64,000 bases of DNA from Lewinellaceae bacterium (lineage in GTDB: Bacteria > Bacteroidota > Bacteroidia > Chitinophagales > Saprospiraceae): contig JACJYA010000002.1 in the NCBI GenBank assembly GCA_020636315.1, positions 712,390 through 776,389 on the forward strand, in the 5' to 3' direction. Numbering within the stretch: the first letter of the stretch is position 1; each line of letters begins with the position of its first letter. Shown one piece after another: positions 41,955-51,340 of the stretch. The notes under the pieces are model-generated. The model saw only the letters and a program-made list of their open reading frames with translations, did no database searches and was not told the origin of the DNA. The position numbers and the translations under genes are program-made.

Positions 41955-42653
41955 TTACCCTGCGGCTTTTCTCAGCATCAGAATTCCCGTGGCGGCAAAC
42001 CAGAGGACAACCAGAGGATAACCGACAGCAGCAATAGCGAAAATCGGGAAAAAATACCTCAACAGCACGATCGTCACCAAAAAACCGGCGATCATCCCCC
42101 ACCAGCCGAGCCATCGGGGCAACACTTTGGAACGCAATCCGGCATAGGCATACAATCCGTTGCTGAGGCCGATGAGGCAGGTGGCCAGGTCATCGCACAC
42201 CAGGAAACCGCGCATCCCCATTGTCGCCAGTGCACTGATGCCGCCGGCGCCCTGCCCGTTTGCGGCGCCGGCCAGATCCGTCAGCGCCCAGGTAAACCCA
42301 AAGGCGAAAGTGAAGGCCGCCAACGCCAGCGATACGCCAAGAATATTGAAGGCCAGGGCCGCCACAGGTTGCCACCTCCCCTCACCTGTTAGTAGTTTGT
42401 AAAGCACCAGCCCAAAGGGCATAAAAGAAATAATTGCGGCAATAGAAAAGGCCACACCCGTCATGGCCGTGGCCCGGTTGGCCGCCACGTGCTCCAGCCA
42501 GGTTGTCATATCTCCCTGCTGAAGGGCTTCTTCCGGGAACCAACTGGTTAAACCCGTCTGCAGGATCACACCGGGCAGGAAAAGGGCCGCTCCGATACCG
42601 GCAATGCCCCCGAGGCGGAGCAAACTGTTGTCTGAATGCTGATCTAGTAACAT
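41955..42653 (-). CDS. DUF4386-like integral membrane protein
   Basis: 232 residues from the ATG at 42653 (MLLDQHSDNSLLRLGGIAGIGAALFLPG). The frame extends to 42752 but the extra residues cross the promoter. Six or seven hydrophobic helices, with no catalytic motif, include GIAGIGAALFLPGVIL, AFSIAAIISFMPFGLVLYKLL and RWLGWWGMIAGFLVTIVLL. The RLGGIAGI start and PRWLGWWG turn resemble DUF4386 membrane proteins of unknown role. A -7 box lies 33 bp upstream, and the hybrid sensor follows 15 bp downstream, so it may feed a signal to that sensor or be its target (inference). Confidence 0.6.
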   Translation of the reverse strand: MLLDQHSDNSLLRLGGIAGIGAALFLPGVILQTGLTSWFPEEALQQGDMTTWLEHVAANRATAMTGVAFSIAAIISFMPFGLVLYKLLTGEGRWQPVAALAFNILGVSLALAAFTFAFGFTWALTDLAGAANGQGAGGISALATMGMRGFLVCDDLATCLIGLSNGLYAYAGLRSKVLPRWLGWWGMIAGFLVTIVLLRYFFPIFAIAAVGYPLVVLWFAATGILMLRKAAG

Positions 42654-42685
42654 GGCAATTTGTTTTCTGAGATTAAAGAATGCCA

Positions 42686-42693
42686 CAAAACTA
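42686..42693 (-). promoter_or_regulatory. -7 promoter element of the DUF4386-like / hybrid sensor unit
   Basis: The minus strand reads TAGTTTTG, an exact TAnnTTTG match, 33 bp before the ATG at 42653. No clear -33 TTTG is present. Confidence 0.5.
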
Positions 42694-42780
42694 ACCAGGG
42701 CTGAAAAGCGGGGTTGTTGGCCAGGTTGCAACACCTGACTGATTTGTTGCACAGGGACGGCAAAGGGCTTCTCTCCTGCC

Positions 42781-43473
42781 CTATTCGAGCTTTTTAAACC
42801 TTTCGAGAAACTCCGCCCGGCTGCGTTTGCTGAGCGGTATGCGCTCTTTGCCCACCAGTGCCTCGCCGCCTTCTATCCGTTCCACCTTACTGAGCTGCAC
42901 GATATATGACCGGTGGGTTTGGAAAAAATCCGGCTCCGGCAACTGGGCCATGGCCTCCTTCATGGTCATCAATATGGTGTAACTGCGGCCCGGAGTATGG
43001 ATGCGAATGTAATTCTGCATGGCCTCGATGAAGGTAATGTCTTCAGTCCTGACCTTCACCAGGCTGGCGCCCTCCTTCAGGATCAGGAATTTTTCCTCAG
43101 GGCCCGATAGCCGTTCCACCCGGCGCAGGGCCTTGTTCACTCCCTGGAGAAAGCGCTCAAAGGAGAACGGTTTTACCAGATAATCCACTACATTGAACTC
43201 GAAGCTCTCCAGGGCATGCTCGGGGTAAGCGGTAGTGAAGATCACCGGGGGGTGGTTTCTGAGCAGTCGCAGCAGTTCGAGGCCGTTCAGGAAAGGCATG
43301 TTGATGTCCAGAAAAAGGAGTTCCACCGGATGGCTTGCCAGAAAATCTTTTGCCTCCATCCCGTTTTTGAAGGAATGGGCCAGCTCCAGTTCGTCCACTT
43401 TCCGGATATAGGCGCTCAGGGCCTTTCGGGCGATGGCCTCGTCTTCGATGACAACACATTTCAACTTTCTCAT
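42781..43473 (-). CDS. LytTR-family response regulator
   Basis: 230 residues. The receiver domain (1-120) has the acidic pair VVIEDE (10-12), phospho-acceptor Asp56 (LFLDINMP), TTAY and KPF. The LytTR DNA-binding domain (about 130-228) shows ITFIEAMQNYIRIHT, FFQTHRSYIVQLSKV and IPLSKRSRAEFLERF. It overlaps the partner histidine kinase by 4 bp (ATGA type), so the two are translationally coupled. LytTR regulators bind direct repeats about 21 bp apart. The tandem repeat at 11198-11238 has that spacing, so it is one candidate target in this window, though the sequence match is weak. Confidence 0.93.
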   Translation of the reverse strand: MRKLKCVVIEDEAIARKALSAYIRKVDELELAHSFKNGMEAKDFLASHPVELLFLDINMPFLNGLELLRLLRNHPPVIFTTAYPEHALESFEFNVVDYLVKPFSFERFLQGVNKALRRVERLSGPEEKFLILKEGASLVKVRTEDITFIEAMQNYIRIHTPGRSYTILMTMKEAMAQLPEPDFFQTHRSYIVQLSKVERIEGGEALVGKERIPLSKRSRAEFLERFKKLE

Positions 43474-44537
43474 TGGGCTTTTTTTAGCGGAATTCCGAGC
43501 CTTACGACAAACAAGCCCGGCTCATTTTCAATCCTGAGTTCATACCCCGACTCGTACAATAACCGCAACCTGTTGTTTACATTCTCCAGCCCGATGCCTC
43601 CCGGCCCGGAGATCCCGGGGTTATCCGGATCCACGGTATTGCTGCATTCAAAGTCCAGCCGGTTGTCCTCTATTTCCAGGCGAATGCTGATCCTGTTGTT
43701 TTCTTTTTTCGGGTAATGGCTGATGTATTTGAAAGCGTTCTCGATAAATGGCGTAAGCAAAAGAGGAGCCACGAGAAAGCCTCCCTCTTCACCGGCAAAG
43801 TAAATGTCAATGACGGCATCCTCCTCTACCCTCACCTCCTGCAGAGCGATGTATTGCCTCAGGTAAGCAAGCTCTTTTTCCAGAGGCACGAATTGTCCGG
43901 AGATCTCGTACAACTGATAGCGGAGGGCATGGGAAAGGTTCAGCACCAGGCCCTTGGCCTTCGGCGGGTCCAGGTCAATGAGGTGGTAAACGTTATTCAG
44001 CCCGTTGAACAGCGTATGGGGGTGGATCTGAGCCCTCAGGAACTTCAGTTCCGCTTCCAGTTTTTCTTTCTGCAGTTGCTGTTCCCTTTCCTGCAGCTGC
44101 TTCCGGTCGAAAGGTATCCGGTAAACAAAAGCAATGATGTAGTAGAACAGGTTGATGGGAAGGATGTATATCATACCATCCAGAATATATTCTCCCCAAA
44201 GAAGCTCTACTGCACCAAGATAGGACCGGTTCTGGTACAGTTCTCCAAAATGCCGGTCGATGGCCAGCTCCACTGCGGAAATACCCAGTAAAAACAGGGC
44301 ACTGTACGTGTAGAATACCTTTTTCCGGCCGGTGTTGAAAAATTCAGGGATCAGAAAGAAAGCAGTGAAGTAGAAAACCGCCGCATTGGTGGCCGCTCCG
44401 TATAACTGGGGGATCAGGGTGTCGTATTTTGAGGAAACGGCCCATCCCCAGGTGAGGCTGGAGTTGCGCAGCACCACAACGGCCAGAGCCCAGATAGACA
44501 GGTGTTTTAATACGATAAGTAACTTCTTCCGGTTCAT
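43470..44537 (-). CDS. LytS/YehU-type membrane sensor histidine kinase
   Basis: 355 residues from the ATG at 44537 (MNRKKLLIVLKHLSIWALAVVV); the open frame is longer but the start fits the first helix. Four helices lie between about 8 and 140. A coiled coil (RKQLQEREQQLQKEKLEAELKFL) precedes the His_kinase box LRAQIHPHTLFNGLNNVYHL, the family's QIxPHFLFN phosphorylation site, with Thr in place of Phe. The ATPase domain ends with GGIGLENVNNRLRLLYES. No large input domain is present, so the signal is probably sensed within the membrane. Partner of the LytTR regulator at 42781. Confidence 0.92.
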   Translation of the reverse strand: MNRKKLLIVLKHLSIWALAVVVLRNSSLTWGWAVSSKYDTLIPQLYGAATNAAVFYFTAFFLIPEFFNTGRKKVFYTYSALFLLGISAVELAIDRHFGELYQNRSYLGAVELLWGEYILDGMIYILPINLFYYIIAFVYRIPFDRKQLQEREQQLQKEKLEAELKFLRAQIHPHTLFNGLNNVYHLIDLDPPKAKGLVLNLSHALRYQLYEISGQFVPLEKELAYLRQYIALQEVRVEEDAVIDIYFAGEEGGFLVAPLLLTPFIENAFKYISHYPKKENNRISIRLEIEDNRLDFECSNTVDPDNPGISGPGGIGLENVNNRLRLLYESGYELRIENEPGLFVVRLGIPLKKAQ

Positions 44538-44921
44538 GATCTTCCTTTGCAATTGCCCTGAAGCAACGCCTCCACAGTAGGCGCCCACAGAGAACAGAGG
44601 TGTCGCTTCCTGATCTGCCCTCTAAAAATCACATCCGGGAAACCTGTGTCGCTTCCCACCTCCTCAATAGCCCATGGCATCTTTTCCTTTTTACGAAGGC
44701 GACACCTTTTACCCAGGTACAGGCTTCGGGCGAAGGCATCGCCTAATGATGCCTCAAATATAGCAACTATCCGGGCTCGCCCTCTTCGCTCTTGATGAAT
44801 AGCCTCCACCGCTTGATGAACGGGCGCACCTCGGCAAGCCATCAACTATTCCTTCCCCTTCAGCCATTAAGTTTTCATCTCCTGGCAAAAGGGCTGACCT
44901 TGCCGAAAAAACAAAGAGATC
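44538..44921. other. Divergent intergenic stretch between lytS-like and beta-lactamase-like genes
   Basis: No supported gene. GTGTCGCTTCC occurs twice (44600-44610, 44646-44656) and AGGTGTCGC (44598-44606) recurs inverted at 44699-44707. This could be a remnant element or regulatory DNA for either flanking unit. Confidence 0.35.
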
Positions 44922-46070
44922 ATGAAAAAGAAATTTTTGGTGCTGATGTTCTTCTTTCTCGGCAACTATCTTATTCATGCCCAAACGCCACCGGCCCGGG
45001 CTATCATTGATGAATACCTCAACACCCTGCCGGAAAAAGCAGAGATCGCCATCGGCATCATACAGCCAGATACGGTTTATCGGCAAGGTTACCTCATCAG
45101 AGGTGGAAAGGCGGCCCCTGTCAACAATACCCGGCAGGTATTCGAGATCGGTTCCATCACCAAAACTTTTACCGGCGCCCTGGTGATGGATCAGGTGAGA
45201 AAAGGAAACATGGAGCTGAACGGCCCGATAGCCGCCTGTTTCCCGGAACGCGATAAGATAAGCAGTGAAAAGGCAAAACAGGTTACGGTCAAACAACTGC
45301 TCACCCACACCTCCGGGTTGAGCAACGGGCCCGCCAGCTTCATTCTGCCCTATTTCCGCGCCCGTCTGTTCTCTCCCGGCAACCCTCATAAATACTTCAG
45401 GTGGAAACAATACCGCAGATACCTCCGCAATGAAAAGCTGGACTATACCCCCGGAGAAAAATGGGCCTACAACAACTGTGGTTTTGCCCTGCTGGGATAC
45501 CTCGCGGCTCAGCAGGAAGGAGTATCCTGGGAAGAACTGGCCTGCCGGCGTTTGTTCACCCCTCTGGGTATGAGCCATACTTATCCCACGGGCCAGGGGG
45601 CGCCCAGGGCCCTAATAGTGCCGGGATACAACGCCAAGGGGAAGCCGGCAAGCCTCTGGGACATGGATTTCATCAACCCGGCCGGTTCCGTCAAATCCTG
45701 CCTCGACGATATGCTGCTCTGGGCAAAAGCCCACCTCCAGGCGCCGGAAGGAAGCCTGTTCGACGATATGAAAAAGTGGTACGAGGTTCCCACCGGCTGG
45801 GACGACAATTTTATGGGCAATGCCTGGGTGCACCACATCACCGACAGCGGGCACATCATCTGGCACGGAGGAGCCACCGGTGGCTATCGGGCTTTCATCG
45901 CCTTTAATGACACCCAAAAAACGGGCGTTGTCATTCTAACCAATTTCAGCTCCCATCATCCGAATATGAGGGACGAAGACGGGAAAAGCCTGATCAGGAG
46001 ATATGGGTTCCATCTACTGGAGTCACTGAGTATTCAGACGACTGGGCAAAACCAGTTGGCCGGCCAGTAA
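44922..46070 (+). CDS. Serine beta-lactamase-like hydrolase (class C / esterase family)
   Basis: 382 residues. A signal peptide occupies about 1-20 (MKKKFLVLMFFFLGNYLIHAQ). The active-site triad of the family is complete: SITK (SxxK, with FEIGSITKTFTGA near 84-96), YNN (YxN, in WAYNNCGFALLGYL) and HGGATGG (HxG, in place of KTG). HTSGLSN is the usual loop before YxN. Family members hydrolyse beta-lactams, D-Ala-D-Ala peptides or esters; short of assays the substrate is open. It acts in the periplasm. It is divergent from the LytS-like kinase and convergent with permease copy 4 (18 bp between stops). Confidence 0.9.
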   Translation: MKKKFLVLMFFFLGNYLIHAQTPPARAIIDEYLNTLPEKAEIAIGIIQPDTVYRQGYLIRGGKAAPVNNTRQVFEIGSITKTFTGALVMDQVRKGNMELNGPIAACFPERDKISSEKAKQVTVKQLLTHTSGLSNGPASFILPYFRARLFSPGNPHKYFRWKQYRRYLRNEKLDYTPGEKWAYNNCGFALLGYLAAQQEGVSWEELACRRLFTPLGMSHTYPTGQGAPRALIVPGYNAKGKPASLWDMDFINPAGSVKSCLDDMLLWAKAHLQAPEGSLFDDMKKWYEVPTGWDDNFMGNAWVHHITDSGHIIWHGGATGGYRAFIAFNDTQKTGVVILTNFSSHHPNMRDEDGKSLIRRYGFHLLESLSIQTTGQNQLAGQ

Positions 46071-46088
46071 ATTCGGGAATCCCACTCT

Positions 46089-48542
46089 CTACTCATACCG
46101 CAAGGCCTCCACCGGGTTGCCCCGCGCCGTCTTCAGAGACTGCCAGCTCACCGACAACCACGCCAGCGCCAGGGCCAGCAACGCCGCCAGCAGGAACCAG
46201 GCCGGGTTGATGGCTATGTGGAAAGCAAAACCCTGAAGCCAGCGCTGCATCAGCAGGTAGGCGATGGGGGAGGCAATAACGCTGGCCAGCAACACCATCA
46301 GCGTGATGGGCTTGTTCAGGGTAAAGACCAACTGGGCCACGCTGGCGCCCAGCACCTTGCGCACGCCCACCTCCTTAGTCCTCCGTGCGGCGGTGAGGGT
46401 GGCAATGCCGAACAACCCCAGGCAGGCAATCAGGATGGCCAGATAGGTAGCCCAGGACAGAATGTTGCTAAGGTATTGTTCAGCGCGGTATTGGCTGTCA
46501 AGGGCATCATTGAGGAAGCTGTAGTTGAAGGGTTGTTCGGGCGCCACTCTGCTCCAGGTTTCTCTGATGGCCTCCAGGGTAGCAGGAATATCGCCGCCCT
46601 TCAGGCGGAGTGCGATCTTGGGTATGGGCAGGTCTTCATAAGACACATCATTCACTACCTGATAGACACTTCTGAGGTTCATGCCCATCATCAGCGGGCC
46701 GATCTGAGTGTGCAGAGAGCTGTAATTGAAATCCTTCACAATGCCTATCAGTTGAAATGCTTCGAAGGGAGGAGGCAACTGCCGGCCCACCAGGCTCCGC
46801 CAGCCAAAGGCATCGGCCATGGATTCGTTGACGACCAGGGCCTTATCCCGGTCGCTGGGGATATCCGGGGAAAAGCTCCTTCCTGCGGCCAGGCCAATAC
46901 CCATAGTTTCCAGGTAATTATCGCTTACTGCATTGAAAGTAAAAGTGCGGTACTGCTGGGTGGAGGGGTCCGTATAGCCCAATGTCGTCCAGCCGGGGAT
47001 GCCCACAGCATGAGCAGAGGCGGTAACACCCAGCACCCCCTGCTCGCCCTTGAGTTCCTGCCTCAGGCGGGCCTCCGCTTCCCGGCCGTCGGCAAGGATG
47101 GCGGCAGTGCCGTGATCGGCGGTAGGTGTCGCCTGGTAAGGAAGGATTACCACCTGCTCTTTATCGAACCCCAGGTTCTTCTGCTGTAAAAACCTCAACT
47201 GAAAGGCCATAACCATAGTGCAGATGATGAGGCTGAGGGAAAGGACGAACTGGAAGCTGACCAGCCCGCGCAGCAGCATCTGCCGGCCCCTGCCAACCTT
47301 GGTGATCATCCCTTTAATGGCCCGGAGCGGAGAGAAACCGGAAACCACCAGGGCCGGGTACGCGCCCGCCAGCAAACCCAGGGCCAACCCTCCGCCCAGG
47401 AACGAGGCCAGGCTCGAAATGGAATACGGAATTTCCAGAATTTTTCCGGTAATAAGGTTGAAGGCCGGAAGGCACAATTGGGCCAACGCCACGCCCAAAA
47501 CCACCGCCAGTAGCGTCACCACAAGCGACTCGCTCCAGAACTGCTGCATCAGTTGCCAGCGCAAAGCGCCCGTCACCCGGCGGATGCCCACCTCCTTGGC
47601 CCGGGAAACGGAACGGCCGATGGCCAGAATGACAAAATTGACAACCCCCAGCGCCAGAACCAGCAGGGCAATTCCGCTTAGGATAACAGGGTACCGGTGG
47701 TCGCTCACCTCCGCTATGCCCTGAGGGAAGTCGTTGTTCAGGTGAATGTCCAGAAGGGGTTGGAACCCAACTTCGTATTCTCCCGCTTTATAAATGCTGA
47801 CGACCTGCCGGTCGATCACCGGGGCTATTTTTTTCTCCAGGGTGTTAGCATCTACACCTTTTTTGAGCAGGACATAAGTCTCCGGATATACGAAGGTCCA
47901 GCTGGTTAACGACTGTTTGGAAAATAGGGTTTTCATATTCTCGTAAGGAATGAGCATATTGTACTGAATGCTCGAATTGGCCGGCGCTTCTTCGATAATG
48001 CCGGATACGGTAAATTCTTCCCACTGCCCGTTGGCCTGTATCGTAAGCGCCTTACCCAGAGCGGGGGCATCACCGAAATACTTGCGGGCGGCTCCGGGGG
48101 TAAGCACCACTTTGCGTAACCCGTCGAGTGCATCCTCCGGGTTCCCTTCCAGCAGTTTAAAATCAAAAACATCCAGAACGGATGGCGTAATGACATGCAT
48201 TTGCTCCCGGCTCACTTCGCCGCCCTGTTTTACCAGAGTGCCGGCCTGAATAAACTGGACCGTTTTCTCCACTTCCGGGAAGTTTTCTTCCAGTACGCCT
48301 GCCAGCACCACCGGCGTCACCGTATTGAAGAATACCTCGCCCTGATAGTGTTCCTTGACCCAAACCCGGTGTATCCTGTCCTTTTTGCTGTGAAAGCTGT
48401 CAAATGACCATTCTTCCCTGACGTACAGGCCAAGCAACAGGGCCACCGCCACCCCGATGCCCAGCCCCAGAAGGTTGATCGTGGAATACAATTTTTCTCT
48501 CAGCAGGTTCCGGATGGCGATCTTGAGATAGTTCTTCAGCAT
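46089..48542 (-). CDS. MacB/FtsX-type ABC transporter permease (copy 4)
   Basis: 817 residues, start MLKNYLKIAIRNLLREKLYSTI. It has the same duplicated layout as the other copies. The coupling motifs are KEVGIRRVTGA, which is altered from the usual KVxGA, and KEVGVRKVLGA. The tail is NPVEALRYE. It is the last permease of the run that starts with the ATPase at 54.5 kb. The gap to copy 5 upstream is 400 bp, far larger than elsewhere in the run, and contains a 140-bp inverted-repeat element. Whether it still shares the transcript is uncertain. Confidence 0.88.
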   Translation of the reverse strand: MLKNYLKIAIRNLLREKLYSTINLLGLGIGVAVALLLGLYVREEWSFDSFHSKKDRIHRVWVKEHYQGEVFFNTVTPVVLAGVLEENFPEVEKTVQFIQAGTLVKQGGEVSREQMHVITPSVLDVFDFKLLEGNPEDALDGLRKVVLTPGAARKYFGDAPALGKALTIQANGQWEEFTVSGIIEEAPANSSIQYNMLIPYENMKTLFSKQSLTSWTFVYPETYVLLKKGVDANTLEKKIAPVIDRQVVSIYKAGEYEVGFQPLLDIHLNNDFPQGIAEVSDHRYPVILSGIALLVLALGVVNFVILAIGRSVSRAKEVGIRRVTGALRWQLMQQFWSESLVVTLLAVVLGVALAQLCLPAFNLITGKILEIPYSISSLASFLGGGLALGLLAGAYPALVVSGFSPLRAIKGMITKVGRGRQMLLRGLVSFQFVLSLSLIICTMVMAFQLRFLQQKNLGFDKEQVVILPYQATPTADHGTAAILADGREAEARLRQELKGEQGVLGVTASAHAVGIPGWTTLGYTDPSTQQYRTFTFNAVSDNYLETMGIGLAAGRSFSPDIPSDRDKALVVNESMADAFGWRSLVGRQLPPPFEAFQLIGIVKDFNYSSLHTQIGPLMMGMNLRSVYQVVNDVSYEDLPIPKIALRLKGGDIPATLEAIRETWSRVAPEQPFNYSFLNDALDSQYRAEQYLSNILSWATYLAILIACLGLFGIATLTAARRTKEVGVRKVLGASVAQLVFTLNKPITLMVLLASVIASPIAYLLMQRWLQGFAFHIAINPAWFLLAALLALALAWLSVSWQSLKTARGNPVEALRYE

Positions 48543-48653
48543 GATGATGAATTGTTTAATGTGGATATGTGGATACGTGTTTAGGTTAGATTGCTTAAGG
48601 CTCCGGCTCTAAACAGAGAAATAAGTACCTGGACAAAAACAATTCAACCATCT

Positions 48654-48809
48654 AACCATCTTGGACTTTGGACGGTCCTAGGGTAAAGTCGGAAATCGGA
48701 AGGCGGAAGGCAGAAAAACAGGCGTTGAGCACCTATTTGGACCCAAGTTCCGACTTCCGATTTCCCACTTCCGACTTCAAATGGGGCACGTCCAAAGTCC
48801 AAAACCATC
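48654..48809 (+). mobile_element. 140-bp MITE-like element with 7-bp flanking duplication, copy 1
   Basis: The element (48662-48801) has 12-bp terminal inverted repeats TGGACTTTGGAC / GTCCAAAGTCCA and is flanked by AACCATC at 48654-48660 and 48803-48809. The interior holds inverted GAAGTCGGAA/TTCCGACTTC units. The second copy at 54858-54997, in the opposite orientation, differs at one base in 140. No transposase gene is present, so it would need one elsewhere. Confidence 0.8.
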
Positions 48810-48942
48810 CAACAATGAATCCGGAACCCCGGAAAAAAAGACCTTAGCGCCTCCAATCCGAAGCAGAATAGGTATAGCTAAAATTGTCCAGGCACCTACA
48901 CAAATACACGAATCCCCTCCACCTGGCCAGCCGAATAGCCCC

Positions 48943-51312
48943 CTACTCACTCCCCAGCGCCTCTACCGGGTTCGCCATTGCCGCCCTGATGGAGTGGTAG
49001 CTCACCGCCAGCCAGGCCACCAGCACCATCAGCCCAGCGGTTGCCAGGAACATCGAGGCTCCGATGCCCGTCTGATAAGCAAAGCTATCCAGCCAGGCCG
49101 TCAGCAGATACCAGGCTACCGGTACCGAAATGACAAAGCCGATGAGGATGAGCTTCAGGAAATCCTTAAAGAGCAGGTTGACGATATTGGCCACGCTGGC
49201 GCCCACCACTTTGCGGATGCCGATCTCTCGGGTGCGGCGCGCCGCCGTGAAAGCCGATAAGCCGAACAGGCCGATGCAGGAAAGCAGAATGGCAATAAAA
49301 GCAAAGTAAAAGGCCAGCTTACCGATGGCCATTTCGCTCCTGTACAGGCGGCTGTACTCTTCGTCGAGGAAGGAATACCCGAAAGGATAGTCGGGCACGA
49401 CGCGCTTGTATAAAGCTTCAAGGCCAAGCATGGCCTGCCGGGTTTGGCCGGCGGCTGTACGCACGTAGAGGTTGTCAGAGCTCCCGCTCCGGCTGAGATA
49501 AAGGATGAGGGGAGCAATGGAGGAGTGGAGAGAGTTGACATGAAAATCCTTGGCCACGCCGATGATCTGCCCCGTTACCCCCCAGAATTCCACTTTCTGC
49601 CCAAGAGGCTGGCCCATACCCATAGCCCGGGCAGCGGTTTCATTGATGACAAGGGATAAGGTATCGGCAGGCCTGTCCGGTGAAAAATCCCTGCCGGCAG
49701 CTATTTCAATGCCCATGGTTTCCAGGAAACCGTTCGTTACTTCCATCACCCGGAACCCGGTTTGATTATCCGGCGCTTTGCCGGCCCACACCGGGTCGCG
49801 GGTCTCGCTGTTGATCATAAAGGGCGTCTGATTGGAAGCAGCAAACTGCTTTACGCCCGGAATGGCTGAAATTTCATCTTTCAGGTTGGGGTATTTATCA
49901 TAAAGAGCGCCATTCATGGGGATGCGCACCACATTCTCCCGGTCGAGCCCCAGGTTTTTGTGCATGATATAATTCACTTGTTGATGCACCCCAAAAGCAC
50001 AAACGATAAGGCAGGCGGACAGAAGGAACTGCAGCACCACCAGCCCTTTGCGCAAAGAAGCCCCGCTGAATTGCCCGGCTTCCTTCCCCCGGAAGATATT
50101 AACGGCACGGAAGGAAGACAACAGGAAGGCCGGATAACTGCCGGACAACAGGCCCGCCACCAGGCCGGTGCCCAGGATCAGGGACAGCGTGCCCGGCTCC
50201 AGGTAATTGATAGAAAGCTCCGTACCGGTGATCTGCCGAAAAGGGCCTTTCAGCAATTCTATCAGAACGATGCCAACCCCGGTCGCCACCAGAGCAATGG
50301 CCACGGCTTCGCTCAGAAACTGCCACGCCAGTTGCCCCCGGCTGGCGCCCACCACCTTGCGCACGCCGATCTCACGGGAGCGGCGGGTGGCCCGCGCAGT
50401 GGCCAGGTTCATGAAATTGATGCAGGCGATCAGCAAAAGAAAAGCCGCTGCTCCGATGAACAGGCGGACGTAGGTGATCCTGCCGCCCACCGGCCGGCCA
50501 TTCTCCAGCTTGCTGTACAAATGGCGCCCGGGAAAGGACAACAGGCTGATGGTGGTATCTTCCTCATCATCTTTATTATTGTGAAAAAGGCTTATCAGCT
50601 TATTCTCCAGCGCCGGAATATCCGTGCCGGGCTTCACCTTGACGTAGAGGCGGGAGCTGAAGTTGCCCCAATGCTTTTCCCAGGGACGCTGGCGCAGGTA
50701 ATCTTCCATAGAAAGGAGGAAATCAAACTGAAGGGTAGAATTTGCCGGGGGGGCGGCCATCACTCCACTCACTGTATATGACTCCTCTCCGGCAGCCTCC
50801 AGGGTTTTCCCAACCGTTTGCCCTCTCCATCCGGAGCCGAAAAACTTCTCCGCCAGCGTCTCCGTGAGGACAATATCGTTGGGCTTACTGAACAGGCTTT
50901 CCTTATGCCCTTCCAGCAAAGGGAAGTTGAAAACGTCCGGAAAAGCATTCCCGGCATAAACGCCCTCTCCTAAAAAAGGTTCCTGTCCCCTGATAAAGGA
51001 TATCTCCTTCGGATAGGTAACGGACAGGGCGGCTTCTGCTTCCGGTATTTCTTCATTGATTTTCTCCGCAAAGGCGATCGGCGCCGTTATCCAGGTGCTC
51101 AATTCCCCGTTCTCCTCCGGAAAGTTAAAGGCCACCTGGTAGATGCGTTCGGCATCGGCGTGAAAACGGTCGTAGCTCAGTTCATTTCGCACCCAGAAAA
51201 AAAGCAGCAGGCTGACGGCTATACCGGTTCCCAGCCCCATCACGTTAACAAGGGTGTAACCGATATCTCTCTGAAGATTGCGAATGGTAACGACCAGGAA
51301 ATGTTTCAGCAT
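48943..51312 (-). CDS. MacB/FtsX-type ABC transporter permease (copy 5)
   Basis: 789 residues from the ATG at 51312 (MLKHFLVVTIRNLQRDIGYTLV), matching the other copies; the frame is open 12 codons further. Periplasmic domains lie at about 45-265 and 460-640, with four plus four helices. Coupling motifs are REIGVRKVVGA in both the first (SREIGV) and, as REIGIRKVVGA, the second half. The tail is NPVEALGSE, differing from the RYE of the others. The gap to copy 6 upstream is 28 bp, so they are co-transcribed. Confidence 0.88.
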   Translation of the reverse strand: MLKHFLVVTIRNLQRDIGYTLVNVMGLGTGIAVSLLLFFWVRNELSYDRFHADAERIYQVAFNFPEENGELSTWITAPIAFAEKINEEIPEAEAALSVTYPKEISFIRGQEPFLGEGVYAGNAFPDVFNFPLLEGHKESLFSKPNDIVLTETLAEKFFGSGWRGQTVGKTLEAAGEESYTVSGVMAAPPANSTLQFDFLLSMEDYLRQRPWEKHWGNFSSRLYVKVKPGTDIPALENKLISLFHNNKDDEEDTTISLLSFPGRHLYSKLENGRPVGGRITYVRLFIGAAAFLLLIACINFMNLATARATRRSREIGVRKVVGASRGQLAWQFLSEAVAIALVATGVGIVLIELLKGPFRQITGTELSINYLEPGTLSLILGTGLVAGLLSGSYPAFLLSSFRAVNIFRGKEAGQFSGASLRKGLVVLQFLLSACLIVCAFGVHQQVNYIMHKNLGLDRENVVRIPMNGALYDKYPNLKDEISAIPGVKQFAASNQTPFMINSETRDPVWAGKAPDNQTGFRVMEVTNGFLETMGIEIAAGRDFSPDRPADTLSLVINETAARAMGMGQPLGQKVEFWGVTGQIIGVAKDFHVNSLHSSIAPLILYLSRSGSSDNLYVRTAAGQTRQAMLGLEALYKRVVPDYPFGYSFLDEEYSRLYRSEMAIGKLAFYFAFIAILLSCIGLFGLSAFTAARRTREIGIRKVVGASVANIVNLLFKDFLKLILIGFVISVPVAWYLLTAWLDSFAYQTGIGASMFLATAGLMVLVAWLAVSYHSIRAAMANPVEALGSE

Positions 51313-51340
51313 TGGTTTTATTTTAATGTGTATTAGTGCA

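Noticed and set aside
48644..48856. 70-codon frame across the 140-bp element
   Set aside because: It arises from the inverted repeats of the element and its terminal repeats, not from a gene.
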